DNA of 64,000 nucleotides from JBEBXQ01 sp040391535 (GTDB taxonomy: Bacteria > Bacteroidota > Bacteroidia > Cytophagales > Spirosomataceae): the NCBI GenBank assembly GCA_040391535.1, contig JBEBXQ010000001.1, positions 59,937 to 123,936 on the forward strand, given 5' to 3'. The position numbers and the translations under genes were made by a program. The notes under the pieces are model-generated. The model did not search any database, was not told where the DNA came from, and was given only the letters and a program-made list of their open reading frames with translations. Every line of letters begins with the position of its first letter. The first letter of the stretch is position 1. Shown in pieces: positions 51,906 to 62,373 of the stretch.

Positions 51906-52973
51906 TTAAACCTTCAGTGTCCACCCGAATACATCTTCTGCTTTACCTGTACGAATTTCAGTAAGATATGCTTTTACTTTATTAACAAATGAGTTCTCAT
52001 CCAGAGTCGGCAGCGGATATTCTGTTCCTTCATAGGAAATAGAAGAAAACGGAGATACCACCACAGCCGTTCCGGCGCCAAAAGCCGCCTTCATTCTTCC
52101 CTCTTTCAATGCATCGATCATTTCTTTTACACTCACCCTTCTTTCTTCAACTTCAACTCCCCAATGACGGGCAACCGCCAGAATACTTCTGCGCGTAACT
52201 CCATCAAGAATTGTACTTGATACAGCTGGTGCAATCAGTTTGTCATCAATCTCAAAAAGGATATTCATAGTCCCCGACTCTTCAATATAAGCGTGCTCGC
52301 GTGCATCAGTCCAGATCAGCTGATCAAACCCCTGTTCCTGGGCCAGTTTGGCCGGATATAATGAGCCGCCATAGTTACCGGCACATTTAGTAGCTCCGGT
52401 TCCTCCTTCGGCTGATCTGATAAATTCTGTCTCTACCTTCACTCTCGGAGGTTTGGAATAATAGGTACCTACCGGAGACGTAAAAATAATAAAGCTGTAA
52501 GAATCAGAAGGCTTTACACCTATATAAGGGTCTGTAGAAAACATAAACGGCCTGATGTACAATGAACATCCGTCCTGCTCAGGCACCCATCCGCTATCCA
52601 GCTTAATCAGTTCAAGCAAACCTCCCATAAATACTTCTTCAGGGATATACGGCATACAAATTCTCTCGGCAGATTTGTTAAACCGCGCCCAGTTATCGAT
52701 AGCCCTGAATAATAATACTTCACCAGCCTCATTTTTATAGGCTTTCATACCTTCAAAAATGGCCTGGCCGTAATGAAGTGCTGCTGTAGCCGGACTTAAC
52801 GTAAGATCTCCGTAAGGCACAATACGGAGGTCCTGCCACTGTCCGTTTTTATAGTCAGCAATAAACATATGGTCAGAGATATTCCGGCCAAAAACCAGGT
52901 TTTCGAAATCAACTTCCTGTAAGCGGGATTGTTTCACCTGCTCTATCTCAATATGTAATGTATCGGCAGCCAT
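51906..52973 (-). CDS. ilvE: Branched-chain amino acid aminotransferase
   Basis: 355 residues from the ATG at 52973; eleven extra codons upstream are not conserved. It is a fold-type IV PLP enzyme interconverting Leu, Ile, Val and their keto acids. Signatures are FEGMKAYKNEAGEVLLFRAIDN, the CAGNYGGSLYPAKLAQEQGFDQLIWTDA segment with the catalytic lysine in PAK, and YIEESGTMNILFEI. It is flanked on both sides by GT87-like paralogs with no functional link. Confidence 0.95.
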   Translation of the reverse strand: MAADTLHIEIEQVKQSRLQEVDFENLVFGRNISDHMFIADYKNGQWQDLRIVPYGDLTLSPATAALHYGQAIFEGMKAYKNEAGEVLLFRAIDNWARFNKSAERICMPYIPEEVFMGGLLELIKLDSGWVPEQDGCSLYIRPFMFSTDPYIGVKPSDSYSFIIFTSPVGTYYSKPPRVKVETEFIRSAEGGTGATKCAGNYGGSLYPAKLAQEQGFDQLIWTDAREHAYIEESGTMNILFEIDDKLIAPAVSSTILDGVTRRSILAVARHWGVEVEERRVSVKEMIDALKEGRMKAAFGAGTAVVVSPFSSISYEGTEYPLPTLDENSFVNKVKAYLTEIRTGKAEDVFGWTLKV

Positions 52974-53065
52974 GATGCTAAAATTGTTAATACAGCTATT
53001 ACCCAAATAAAAAATGCAAGTTAAGTATTTTAAAACTGAATTGACTTTTACGGCTTTATCTTTTT

Positions 53066-54376
53066 TTACACTTTCAGCGTTTCGGTATTATCTGATAAAA
53101 TCGTTACCTTTTTTTCAGAATTTATGCAGAAACCCAGCCGGATAAAGTAAATTGTCAATATCACAATCGTCACCTGCATAGCGTAGTCAAGGAGCGATAA
53201 CCCATCCGTAAAAATTTCAGCCGGACGGGTATATTTCGGTAAGCCTGAACGCCACCATAAAGTAGGATGGAGCACGCACAGAAGATTAAACAGAAAGAGG
53301 CAGAGTACCTGACGTTTATTTTCCCAGTCAATAACATAAAAAACAAGGGGCATAAGAAACAAATAAAGATAGCCGCTATAAGCACTCTGCTGGGCTGTCA
53401 TCATGGTACCGAACAGGACTACCCAAAACCTGGAGAAGGTGGTTTGAAAATCCTCATTCCTGAATTTATGAAGCGTAACAACACCCATTGCTACCGTTAA
53501 CAGAAGTGCCAGCCAGTTCCAGAAATCAGCACCAACGCCGATACTGTTGAATAGAACCGGATTGACTACAGAAAGCACATTGGGAGCCCTTAATATCTTT
53601 GCTTCATCCAAAGGTTGCAAGAACTCCCACCCGACCATTGAATATAACACTCCGAAAGATACAACACCCACAATGGCAATGGGCAGGGCAAATAGCAGTT
53701 TTTTCTTCTCCACAAGAAAGAACGGAATGATCACCAATATAAAGATGGCTTTTGTCATTAATATCCCAAAAGCCAGAAGCAGGCTGAACATCACCACATT
53801 ATTCTTCTGTTTGCCGGCTATACACGCGAGTAATGCAAACAACCATATCCAGACATCCTCCTGTCCTCCGATAATACAAAACATCAATGCACCCGGCAGC
53901 ACAAAGTACATCAGTATACGCCACATCCGCTCTTCCTTACTGAGGACTTTCTGATAAAAACGGTTGGCAAGCAACAACGCGAGACCGTCCATCATGGCCA
54001 TTACCAGAATGATCATTTTGGGATGATACCAGATTTTCAGCCATATGGCCAGAAAGTAGACAAAAAACGGTGAATAAGGTGAGAAAAAATCACGGTAGAT
54101 GATTTCACCGTATGCGGCTTTACTTACTTCATCCCAGTAAAAGATAACATCTGATGTTGGATAAATATTAAACGACAAATAAATGATCAGAAATGGTGCT
54201 AACCTGAAAATGAGCCATCCGAAGACAAATATTTGTTTTGTATTCATCTTTTTCAGTACCTCCAAAACCACTGGTTTTTTCAGCCAGAGCAACCCCGATA
54301 CGATCAGCAACGCCAATGCTATTAACAGCTTTATCAGTAAAACAGGAACAGGCAGGAGGGTAGTGAGTAATAACAC
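53066..54376 (-). CDS. Polytopic membrane protein, GT87-like, paralog 2
   Basis: 436 residues, about eleven helices. It shares with paralog 1 the motifs IYRDFFSPYSPFFVYFLAIWLKIWYHPKMIILVMAMMDGLALLLANRFY, GGQEDVWIWLFALLA and FLQPLDEAKILRAPNVLSVVNP. Similarity is visible even at the DNA level near 53,550-53,640 and 50,670-50,760, so the two arose by duplication. The start is a GTG at 54374-54376, because an in-frame stop lies just upstream. It follows paralog 3 by 13 bp, so those two form an operon. Confidence 0.65.
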   Translation of the reverse strand: MLLLTTLLPVPVLLIKLLIALALLIVSGLLWLKKPVVLEVLKKMNTKQIFVFGWLIFRLAPFLIIYLSFNIYPTSDVIFYWDEVSKAAYGEIIYRDFFSPYSPFFVYFLAIWLKIWYHPKMIILVMAMMDGLALLLANRFYQKVLSKEERMWRILMYFVLPGALMFCIIGGQEDVWIWLFALLACIAGKQKNNVVMFSLLLAFGILMTKAIFILVIIPFFLVEKKKLLFALPIAIVGVVSFGVLYSMVGWEFLQPLDEAKILRAPNVLSVVNPVLFNSIGVGADFWNWLALLLTVAMGVVTLHKFRNEDFQTTFSRFWVVLFGTMMTAQQSAYSGYLYLFLMPLVFYVIDWENKRQVLCLFLFNLLCVLHPTLWWRSGLPKYTRPAEIFTDGLSLLDYAMQVTIVILTIYFIRLGFCINSEKKVTILSDNTETLKV

Positions 54377-54389
54377 AATTGTTTATTGA

Positions 54390-55673
54390 TTAGCTGGTTA
54401 TCGGAATTTCCGTTTTTCTATCAGTACCCAGGCTTTTTTGATAAGCCAGCATAATTACCCATATAAGACAAATCACATTAATAACCTGCAACAGGCCTTC
54501 AAGCAGATATAGGGGGTCACGAAAGTAGCTGAAGCTTGTATATTGTACCTGCCCCAGATAGACAAATAAAAAGGGTTGTACAACAGTCATCCAGTTCAGA
54601 ATCATCAGCATCAGCATGTGTCTGGGGTTGGCAGTGTCTGTTAATTCAAAAACAAGTAATATCAGAAATGCAATTACATACGCTCCCGGTGAACTGGGCT
54701 GAAATATAACAAGAGAGGCGAAACAAGCTATAAAAACAGGGATTATCGTATTTTCAATGGGTAATTTCCGGACCTTCCAGGCGATTAAAGAAGGGGTCAG
54801 TATTGAAAAAAACAGCCCTGCCCAGTTAATGAGGGTTGAGTTCCGCTCGTCTATCTGATAAAACAATTCTATAAAAGGGCGGCTGATGGAAAACAGGTTG
54901 GGGCTCATCAGCTGGGAAGTATGCTGTATGGGCATCAGGAAAAGGTCCCCGACATAATAATAGAGGATTCCGACCGACACCCCTCCGATAACAGCCATCA
55001 CGGCCAGTACTTTTACATAATTTCTGACCAGTATCAGCAAGGGAATAAGAAAGACAATGAAAGAAGCCTTGATGGTGATCATGGCTATTGCAAAAATAAG
55101 CCCAAGCGAAAACTCATAATCTCTTGGATTCTTCCGGATATAAAATAACATTACCAGTACCACTCCTGAAAACCAGATATCTTCCTGTCCTCCGATAAGC
55201 ATATATGCAAAAGTGGCAGGTAATAACCAATACAAGGCAACCAACTGCAATGCATTGTCTTTCATTGGTTTGTATATTTTGTAACAAAACCATAGAATGG
55301 CCGTTTCGGCCAGAATCATGAAAACGACAATCGATTTGGCACTATGCCATATAAACAGCGGTAAACTGATAATGTAGGGAAATAAGGGCGCATGGTATGA
55401 CCAGAAATCTTTGTACACCATTTCACCTACTTTGGCATGAACTGCCTTTCCGAAAAAGAACGGGATATCACCGCGGGGTTCTTCATTAACTATCAGAAAG
55501 ACTACAATCCAGGGGATAACCCTGAAAATAACAAAACCCCCAAGAAAATACAGGCCATCACGTCCTTTCTGCCACTGAACAAACAGGTCTTTCTTCCTGA
55601 AAAGGAGAAAGACACCTATGGAAAGAAAAAAGCAAATGATAAGTTTTAAGTAGAATACGTCAATAATGGCCAT
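54390..55673 (-). CDS. Polytopic membrane protein, GT87-like, paralog 3
   Basis: 427 residues, about eleven helices, the most divergent of the three. Equivalent motifs are VYKDFWSYHAPLFPYIISLPLFIWH and LIGGQEDIWFSGVVLVML. The LDEAKxLRAP block of paralogs 1 and 2 is replaced by LMPIQHTSQLMSPNLFSISRPF. It is first in a two-gene operon with paralog 2. A role as a lipid-linked sugar transferase is inferred from architecture only. Confidence 0.62.
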   Translation of the reverse strand: MAIIDVFYLKLIICFFLSIGVFLLFRKKDLFVQWQKGRDGLYFLGGFVIFRVIPWIVVFLIVNEEPRGDIPFFFGKAVHAKVGEMVYKDFWSYHAPLFPYIISLPLFIWHSAKSIVVFMILAETAILWFCYKIYKPMKDNALQLVALYWLLPATFAYMLIGGQEDIWFSGVVLVMLFYIRKNPRDYEFSLGLIFAIAMITIKASFIVFLIPLLILVRNYVKVLAVMAVIGGVSVGILYYYVGDLFLMPIQHTSQLMSPNLFSISRPFIELFYQIDERNSTLINWAGLFFSILTPSLIAWKVRKLPIENTIIPVFIACFASLVIFQPSSPGAYVIAFLILLVFELTDTANPRHMLMLMILNWMTVVQPFLFVYLGQVQYTSFSYFRDPLYLLEGLLQVINVICLIWVIMLAYQKSLGTDRKTEIPITS

Positions 55674-55887
55674 TATTTAATTCATTTTTTACAAACAAAA
55701 TCTTTGTACCTGACTTCCCGTCTCAAAAACTGATCTGTAGTTCTTAAGTACTCTGAAAAGTACGCATTTTACAGCCTGTCAATCTATATTCTGCAACTCC
55801 TGACCGGAAGCTGTATGCTGATTTAATGGCAAATAAAAGCATTTATCGGATAATGAAACAACTTATCTGGCACATATAAAAAGAAGG

Positions 55888-57537
55888 TTACTGATTGTCA
55901 AGGTATACAGTGTCCCCTGAGATGACGGTTCTTACTACCTTTACGTAAGGTATTTCGCGCTCTTCAACCTCCATAATATCCTGATCCAGCACCACAAAGT
56001 CGGCCCATTTACCCACTTCTATACTCCCTTTTATTTTTTCTTCAAAGTTAGCATAAGCCGCCCAGATGGTCATCCCCATCAAGGCTTCCTGTCTGCTGAG
56101 CGCATTTTTCACCTGAAAGCCTCCAGGGGGAAAACCTTTATCATCTATACGTGCAATTGCCGCAAAAAAACCCAGCAACGGATTATGGCTTTCGACGGGA
56201 AAATCACTTCCAAGTGCTATCATTCCATTTTGTCCCATCAGGTCTCTATAGGCATAGGCCGCCGGAAGCCGTTCGTTACCAAGGCGTTCTTCAGCCCAGT
56301 ACATATCCGAAGTGGCGTGCACCGGCTGTACAGAAGGGATGATACTGTATTCTCTGAACAAGGACTGATCCTCTTTTTTTACTACCTGTGCATGCTCAAT
56401 TCTCCACCTCCGGTTGTTTTTACCTTTCAGATACTTTCCGTAGAGCCGCAATACGGTCCGGTTAGCCGAATCTCCGATACAGTGCGTATTAACCTGAAAT
56501 CTGCTGTTAGCAATCCGGGCTATGGTTTTTTCCAGGTTTTCATTCGACGTAAGTGCCAATCCGTGATGAGAAGGATCGTCAGTATAGGGTTCCAGCAGCA
56601 TAGCCCCCCTTGACCCTAAAGCACCATCGGCAAATAACTTGAAGGAGTTCACCGAAAGCCGGTCTGTACGCCAGACGCCTTTGGCCAGATAATAATCAAG
56701 GTTATCGGATGTTGCACTGATCATGGCATAATCTCTGATCTTCAGAGTACCGTCTTTATGCATCCGGTCCAGTAATTCAATATCGCTTCGATCAATACCC
56801 GCATCTGAAACAGATGTAAGCCCAACGGCAAAACAGGCTTTTTCAGCGGTTTTTAACATTTCTTTTTTTTCGTTTACTGAAAGCACCGGCAAATGCGCAG
56901 ATACAAGCGCCATAGCATTATCAATAAGCAGTCCGGAGGGCTGTCCGTCCTTCATTTCAATTAACCCTCCGTCAACCCGTAACTGTCCGGTGATACCAGC
57001 TATCTCAAGCGCTTTGGAATTTGCCAGTGCGGCGTGCCCGTCGATCCGGGTGATGTATACCGGAATATCAGGAAATATCTCATCAAGCAGCAACTTGTCC
57101 GGAAATGCCTTATCATCCCAGTCATTCTGATCCCATCCACGGCCGATAAGCCATTTTTTATCCTGATTCTCTTCTCTGAAATCCTTTAAGCGATCAACGA
57201 CTTCGCCCATGGAGCCTGATCCCGTAAGATCGGCTTCGTTAAATAGCTGCCCCAATCCGAAGAAATGGCTGTGGGCATCAATCAAACCGGGATATATCGC
57301 CTGTCCTCCGGCATCCCATACGGAATCGGACTGATAAGCCGACAGTATTTCACTTGAAGAACCAATAGCTATGAATTTACCATTTCTGATGGCAAAAGCT
57401 TCCTGCACGGAAAATAGTGAATCAACAGTATAAACTTTGGCGTTGTGGACAATCAGGTCTACCTGAGAACTGTTCTGACGGCATGCAGACAGAATGGATA
57501 AGCTAATAAAAAAAATGATACGGATATAATATTTCAT
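55888..57537 (-). CDS. Exported amidohydrolase (YtcJ-like), lipoprotein
   Basis: 549 residues from the ATG at 57537; an in-frame ATG 20 codons upstream gives an unlikely leader. The signal peptide ends ISLSILSAC, a lipobox, so it is predicted to be membrane-anchored. Amidohydrolase-3 motifs are PGLIDAHSHFFGLG, VNTHCIGDSANRTVLRLY, IEHAQVV and ALGSDFPVESHNPL. Most YtcJ-type proteins have unknown natural substrates. It is preceded by nadE, 151 bp upstream. Confidence 0.9.
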   Translation of the reverse strand: MKYYIRIIFFISLSILSACRQNSSQVDLIVHNAKVYTVDSLFSVQEAFAIRNGKFIAIGSSSEILSAYQSDSVWDAGGQAIYPGLIDAHSHFFGLGQLFNEADLTGSGSMGEVVDRLKDFREENQDKKWLIGRGWDQNDWDDKAFPDKLLLDEIFPDIPVYITRIDGHAALANSKALEIAGITGQLRVDGGLIEMKDGQPSGLLIDNAMALVSAHLPVLSVNEKKEMLKTAEKACFAVGLTSVSDAGIDRSDIELLDRMHKDGTLKIRDYAMISATSDNLDYYLAKGVWRTDRLSVNSFKLFADGALGSRGAMLLEPYTDDPSHHGLALTSNENLEKTIARIANSRFQVNTHCIGDSANRTVLRLYGKYLKGKNNRRWRIEHAQVVKKEDQSLFREYSIIPSVQPVHATSDMYWAEERLGNERLPAAYAYRDLMGQNGMIALGSDFPVESHNPLLGFFAAIARIDDKGFPPGGFQVKNALSRQEALMGMTIWAAYANFEEKIKGSIEVGKWADFVVLDQDIMEVEEREIPYVKVVRTVISGDTVYLDNQ

Positions 57538-57688
57538 AATTTGGTTAAGCACAAAAAAACTATGCCCCAATATATAAAATCCGGGGCACTTTTCCATATA
57601 GTTTTTATGGCCTGATCAATATTATTTCTCAGATCCTATACTTACCTGTCAGAATGAAATTATACTTTATACCCGACATCGACCATTC

Positions 57689-59743
57689 TCAGAATCCGAT
57701 TCTTTTTCTGGTGGATTCTCTCCTGTTGGTACCTGCAAAATGCTTTAGTTCATCCAGCTCTTTTTCAAACCCTCCGGATAAAATCGGGAAGCGGCACCAT
57801 GTCCGCGGATTGAGATTATAATCATCCAGATGGAATGAAGGGGCATAACGCTCCCGTTTCCACTGATTCCGGCTCCATAGTCTGAAGAACCGATCCACCC
57901 ATTGCGCTGTCTGTTCCTGGGTGTACTTCCCGGCATAATGCACCACCAGATACCGGAAGCAGTCAACCGGACTTTTTTTATCCTTAATGGCCCAGCGTTC
58001 CAGTGAGTCCAGAAAATCATAGGGCATCAGGTCTTCTTCATCGGTTTGTCTGCGTTCCTGCGGTCGTAATTCGGCAGTGGGTTGCAGACTGTTCATTTTT
58101 TGCAGCCCTTCCACTCTTATATGCCTTCCTTTTACTTCACAACCTGTTTGTTCAAGCCACACCAGCCATTGTCTCAGCCAGTTTTTATCAATACCGGCAA
58201 TGGGACTGATACTTCCGGCAGTATCGCCGTCCATGGTAGCATAGCCTACTGCCACTTCTGAGCGATTGGAAGTGGCCAGCAGCAAATGCCCTGCCAGATT
58301 GGTCAGCAGCCATACTCCCGGGGCTCTTACACGCGCCTGTATGTTCTGTAGTGCGATATCATCTTTTTCCCAGGTCAGTTCCCGCTCTATCACGCCTTCA
58401 ATCAATCCTGTATAAGTTTCTACCAGCCCATTGATATCAATCTGATAGAATGCCGCGTGAACGGACCCGGCAAGATCCCTGGCGGATGCTAATGTATCTG
58501 ATGAGCTGTTCTGAGTACCCTGATAAATCGTATGAATCAATACAGCGGCGATTTCTTCCTCACTCTTCAACTCCTGTATATCAGTGATATAATTCAGTTT
58601 CTTTTTAAAGTTGTCCAGTCCTATGCTTTCATCGGCCAGCCGGATCATTAAACTGGCCAATGCTGTACAGGCACAGGAATCTGCCCCACCCGACAGCGAA
58701 ATCGTAAAACCCTTTGAACGGCTTTTTCTCAGATAATCAAATAACCCGAGCGCCACTGCACGGGCAAACTCTTCCTCTTTCAGATATCCTCCTTTCTCAA
58801 AAGGTTCCATAGCGGCTGTCTGAAAAGGCACGGGTGCTGCTTCAGAGATCGGAAAATAAACCGGCACCTTCCAGTTCCCGTCCGGAACAATCCTGCTCCG
58901 GTTCTGAACCTGGCTCAGTCTTGCTTCTGAAATATCAATAACTGCCGTGAAAATAAAATAGTCAGCATAACTGAAGCGCGGGCCGGAAACAAGCAGATTT
59001 CCGTTAGAGGCAATCATAGCGTCTCCGTCATAAATGGCCTGTCCGGCCTCATTACCCAGCAGATTAGTATAAACATAACTACACCCAAACGCCCGTGAAG
59101 CATCAACCACCAGCCGTTCACGGGTCTGAAATTTATGGAAGGCAAAATGACTGGCACTCGGATTCAGTATAATGTCCGCTCCCCTTTCATAATGACGGCG
59201 GCCCGGACGGTCGGCTACCCAGGCGTCTTCACAGATTTCAAATGCGACCTTTATACCCCCTGAACTGTCATCTTTATTTCCCGAAATATCAAAGAGTACA
59301 TCTCCGATAGGATAGCTCTTTTTATTAATTTCAATCTTCTCAACCAGGCTGGCAGGCCAGGCATGAAACCAGCGGGCCTCATAGTGAATCCCGTTATTAG
59401 CCAGAAACTGTTTACAGTAGAAACCAGCAATCTGTTGGTTGACAATCAGGCAGGCCGCATTATAAAGACGGTTATTGAATTTTACAGGCAGCCCTACCGA
59501 AACCATTATTCCGTCACAGTGAGGAAGTATTTCAAGAAGACTGTTCATGGCCTGTACCGGCAGATCCTCAGCAAAAAAGTAATCTTCACAACCATACCCT
59601 GAAATACACAACTCTGGAAGGCATAAAATCCCCGTGTTCTCCTGCTTTGCCTGTTCTATAGCTGCGATGATATGTTGGCGGTTCGACTCCCAATCCATGG
59701 GCGTCTGATTAACCACACCGGCGGCAACTTTTATAAATGTCAT
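57689..59743 (-). CDS. nadE: Glutamine-dependent NAD(+) synthetase
   Basis: 684 residues: an N-terminal nitrilase-type glutaminase (about 1-280) and a C-terminal synthetase. The glutaminase triad fits Glu in LCLPELCISGYG, Lys in FYCKQFLANNG and Cys in FEICEDAW. The synthetase P loop is SLSGGADSCACTALA near residue 350. It amidates nicotinate adenine dinucleotide, using glutamine as ammonia source, in the last step of NAD biosynthesis. It is divergent from the TonB-dependent receptor. Confidence 0.95.
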   Translation of the reverse strand: MTFIKVAAGVVNQTPMDWESNRQHIIAAIEQAKQENTGILCLPELCISGYGCEDYFFAEDLPVQAMNSLLEILPHCDGIMVSVGLPVKFNNRLYNAACLIVNQQIAGFYCKQFLANNGIHYEARWFHAWPASLVEKIEINKKSYPIGDVLFDISGNKDDSSGGIKVAFEICEDAWVADRPGRRHYERGADIILNPSASHFAFHKFQTRERLVVDASRAFGCSYVYTNLLGNEAGQAIYDGDAMIASNGNLLVSGPRFSYADYFIFTAVIDISEARLSQVQNRSRIVPDGNWKVPVYFPISEAAPVPFQTAAMEPFEKGGYLKEEEFARAVALGLFDYLRKSRSKGFTISLSGGADSCACTALASLMIRLADESIGLDNFKKKLNYITDIQELKSEEEIAAVLIHTIYQGTQNSSSDTLASARDLAGSVHAAFYQIDINGLVETYTGLIEGVIERELTWEKDDIALQNIQARVRAPGVWLLTNLAGHLLLATSNRSEVAVGYATMDGDTAGSISPIAGIDKNWLRQWLVWLEQTGCEVKGRHIRVEGLQKMNSLQPTAELRPQERRQTDEEDLMPYDFLDSLERWAIKDKKSPVDCFRYLVVHYAGKYTQEQTAQWVDRFFRLWSRNQWKRERYAPSFHLDDYNLNPRTWCRFPILSGGFEKELDELKHFAGTNRRESTRKRIGF

Positions 59744-59997
59744 TGAAGAAAGTCAAAATGAATTATTTCATAAGAAAAACATTGCAACTTATAGAATGTT
59801 TCATCTTTGTAAAAGGAAAATCAAATAAATCAGTCTTAACGGAAATATTTAACAGATCTAAGCATCCATTTATCTACTATTTATGCCGCTTGGTCATTTT
59901 TATTCCCGATGTCAGAGGCAATTCTGTTAAATTCGCATCACTAATTAATTCAATATCCGGCACTATACCGTTCAGGTACAGCACCATTCAACTAACC

Positions 59998-62373
59998 ATG
60001 AAAATAAATTATTTAATTGCCTTCGCCGGACTGCTCCTATGTCAGTCTGTTGCGCTCATCACGCATGCTCAGGAAAAGAAAACGGTCAGCGGTTACATCA
60101 GAGACGCCAGCAACGGCGAAGGGCTGATCGGTGTTTCGGTATATATCCGGGAGCTTGAAAACGGTGTTACCACCAATCCTTACGGGTTTTACTCCATTAC
60201 TTTACCCGTCGGAACCTACACTTTCATTTACTCTTATATGGGTTATGAAAGAACCGAGAAAGTACTGGAACTGACTAAAGACCTTACGCAGGATATCGAA
60301 ATGAATGACGAAAGTCAGAGCCTGAAAGAGGTGGTCATTACAACCCGGAAAGAAGACGAAAACGTCCGTAGCATTGAAATGTCGGTCAATAAGGTAGAAA
60401 TGAAAACCATCCGGAAAATGCCCGCTTTATTAGGCGAAGTCGACCTGATCCGGAGTATTCAGCTCTTACCGGGTGTTACCACAGTGGGAGAAGGCGCGTC
60501 CGGCTTTAATGTCCGGGGCGGCGATGTTTCGCAGAATCTTGTACTGCTGGACGAAGCCCCTGTGTATAATTCATCCCATTTGTTTGGTTTCTTCTCGGTA
60601 TTTAACCCGGATGCCGTAAAGGATGTCAAGCTGATCAAAGGTGGTATTCCGGCGCAGTACGGTGGCCGGATTTCATCCATACTGGATGTACGTATGAAAG
60701 AAGGAAACACCAAAAAAAGGGAAATTAACGGAGGTATCGGATCTATTTTCTCAAGACTTACCTACGAACAGCCTTTTGATGGAGGCAAAGGATCATTTAT
60801 TGTAGCCGGACGAAGGTCTTATATTGATGTGCTGGCCAAGCCGTTTCTGAATAAGGATCTGCGCGACAGCAAGTTCTATTTCTATGATCTGACGACAAAA
60901 GTAAATTATCGCCTTGGCGAAAAGGATACATTTTATGCTTCCGGGTATTTTGGCAAGGATGTTTTCGGTGCGCAGGATTTTGGCTTCGGATGGGGAAATG
61001 CAACAGCAACCGCCCGGTGGAGCCATTTGTTTTCGAAAAAACTTTTCATGAACCTGACGGGGTATTACAGTAACTACGATTACTCTCTCGGACAAAAATC
61101 TGATCCGGCAGAAGAAAAGGATTATTTTGACTGGAAATCCAACATTATCAGCTATAGCCTGAAACCTGATTTCACCTATTATCTGACACCCGACAATCAG
61201 CTAAGCTTTGGCGGACAATATATTTACTACCATTCCAAGCCAGGTAAAGTAACGGCAAAATCAGAAGGAGAAGAAACCAATATCAGTCAGGATCCCCGTT
61301 TTGCTGATGAAATGGCGCTGTATGTCGGTAATGATCAGAAACTTACTGATAAAATATCGCTGCAATACGGCATCCGCTATTCATGGTTCCGGAATCTGGG
61401 AGCGGCTACGGTATATGAATATGAGGAAATCAATCCGGGGGAGCGGAAAATGCCGGTTTATCCTGGTAAAGAATACAAAAAAGGAGAAGTGATTAATACC
61501 TACGGGAACTGGGAGCCCCGTTTTTCAGTGAATTTTGGCCTGAATAGTGAAAACTCCATCAAGGCAAGTTATAACCGGATGGCCCAGTACCTCCACTTGT
61601 TATCCAATACAGCGGCCAGCTCGCCTCTGGATGTATGGACGCTGAGCACACCGATCATTCAACCGGAAATCGCGGATCAGGTTGCGTTAGGATGGTTCCG
61701 GAATTTCAGCAGCAATACCTACGAAGCTTCGGCTGAGGTCTATTATAAAAAGCTTAAAAACCAGATTGATTACGTTCCTGGTTCTGAATTGCTCCTGAAT
61801 CAGTTTGTGGAAGGCGATCTGCTGTTCGGGAAAGGGCGCGCTTACGGACTGGAAGTCTATTTCAAAAAGAATAAAGGGAAACTCACCGGATGGCTCAGCT
61901 ACACCTTATCCCGTACCGAAAGGCAGGTGGAACATATCAGCAACAGCAACTGGTTTCCTGCCAGGTTTGATAAGCCCCACAACTTTACCTCTGTCGGGAT
62001 TTATGAACTGAACAACCGGTGGTCGCTTTCGGCCAACTTTACAATCACTTCCGGAACACCCGCTACTTTCCCCACCGCCCGGTATGATTACAACGGATGG
62101 GCATTGGGCGATATCTACAGCAATGAACGGAACGGAAGCCGGATCCCCGCCTATCACAGGCTTGACCTTGCCGCAACCATGAAATCCAAAAGGAAGTTGT
62201 TTGGCTCAGGTCAGGGTGAATGGGTGTTCTCGGTTTACAATGTTTATAACCGGCGGAATCCGTTTTCGGTATTTACCCGGATCAACGAGGATAATCCTTT
62301 AAAAACGGAAGCGGTCCGCTATGCGGTCATCGGAAGCATGATCCCTTCGGTTACTTATAATTTTAAATTCTGA
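59998..62373 (+). CDS. TonB-dependent outer-membrane receptor
   Basis: 791 residues from the ATG at 59998. The frame is open 87 codons upstream, into the nadE start, but the signal peptide (MKINYLIAFAGLLLCQSVAL) begins at this ATG. A carboxypeptidase-regulatory-like domain follows (about residues 25-100, TVSGYIRDASNGEGLIGVSVYI). The plug starts near 135 with LIRSIQLLPGVTTVGEGASGFNVRGG. A barrel follows, ending SVTYNFKF. It imports an unknown ligand with TonB energy. The next gene overlaps by 1 bp and encodes DUF4249, its common partner. It is not SusC-like in context because no SusD follows. Confidence 0.92.
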   Translation: MKINYLIAFAGLLLCQSVALITHAQEKKTVSGYIRDASNGEGLIGVSVYIRELENGVTTNPYGFYSITLPVGTYTFIYSYMGYERTEKVLELTKDLTQDIEMNDESQSLKEVVITTRKEDENVRSIEMSVNKVEMKTIRKMPALLGEVDLIRSIQLLPGVTTVGEGASGFNVRGGDVSQNLVLLDEAPVYNSSHLFGFFSVFNPDAVKDVKLIKGGIPAQYGGRISSILDVRMKEGNTKKREINGGIGSIFSRLTYEQPFDGGKGSFIVAGRRSYIDVLAKPFLNKDLRDSKFYFYDLTTKVNYRLGEKDTFYASGYFGKDVFGAQDFGFGWGNATATARWSHLFSKKLFMNLTGYYSNYDYSLGQKSDPAEEKDYFDWKSNIISYSLKPDFTYYLTPDNQLSFGGQYIYYHSKPGKVTAKSEGEETNISQDPRFADEMALYVGNDQKLTDKISLQYGIRYSWFRNLGAATVYEYEEINPGERKMPVYPGKEYKKGEVINTYGNWEPRFSVNFGLNSENSIKASYNRMAQYLHLLSNTAASSPLDVWTLSTPIIQPEIADQVALGWFRNFSSNTYEASAEVYYKKLKNQIDYVPGSELLLNQFVEGDLLFGKGRAYGLEVYFKKNKGKLTGWLSYTLSRTERQVEHISNSNWFPARFDKPHNFTSVGIYELNNRWSLSANFTITSGTPATFPTARYDYNGWALGDIYSNERNGSRIPAYHRLDLAATMKSKRKLFGSGQGEWVFSVYNVYNRRNPFSVFTRINEDNPLKTEAVRYAVIGSMIPSVTYNFKF

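Noticed and set aside
59770..59815. Promoter of the TonB receptor at TTG plus CATCTTTG
   Set aside because: Spacing is two to three bases short and the -7 box lacks the TA; support is too weak to list.
59737..59997. 87-codon N-terminal extension of the TonB receptor
   Set aside because: A clear signal peptide starts at the ATG at 59,998, and the extension overlaps the start of nadE.
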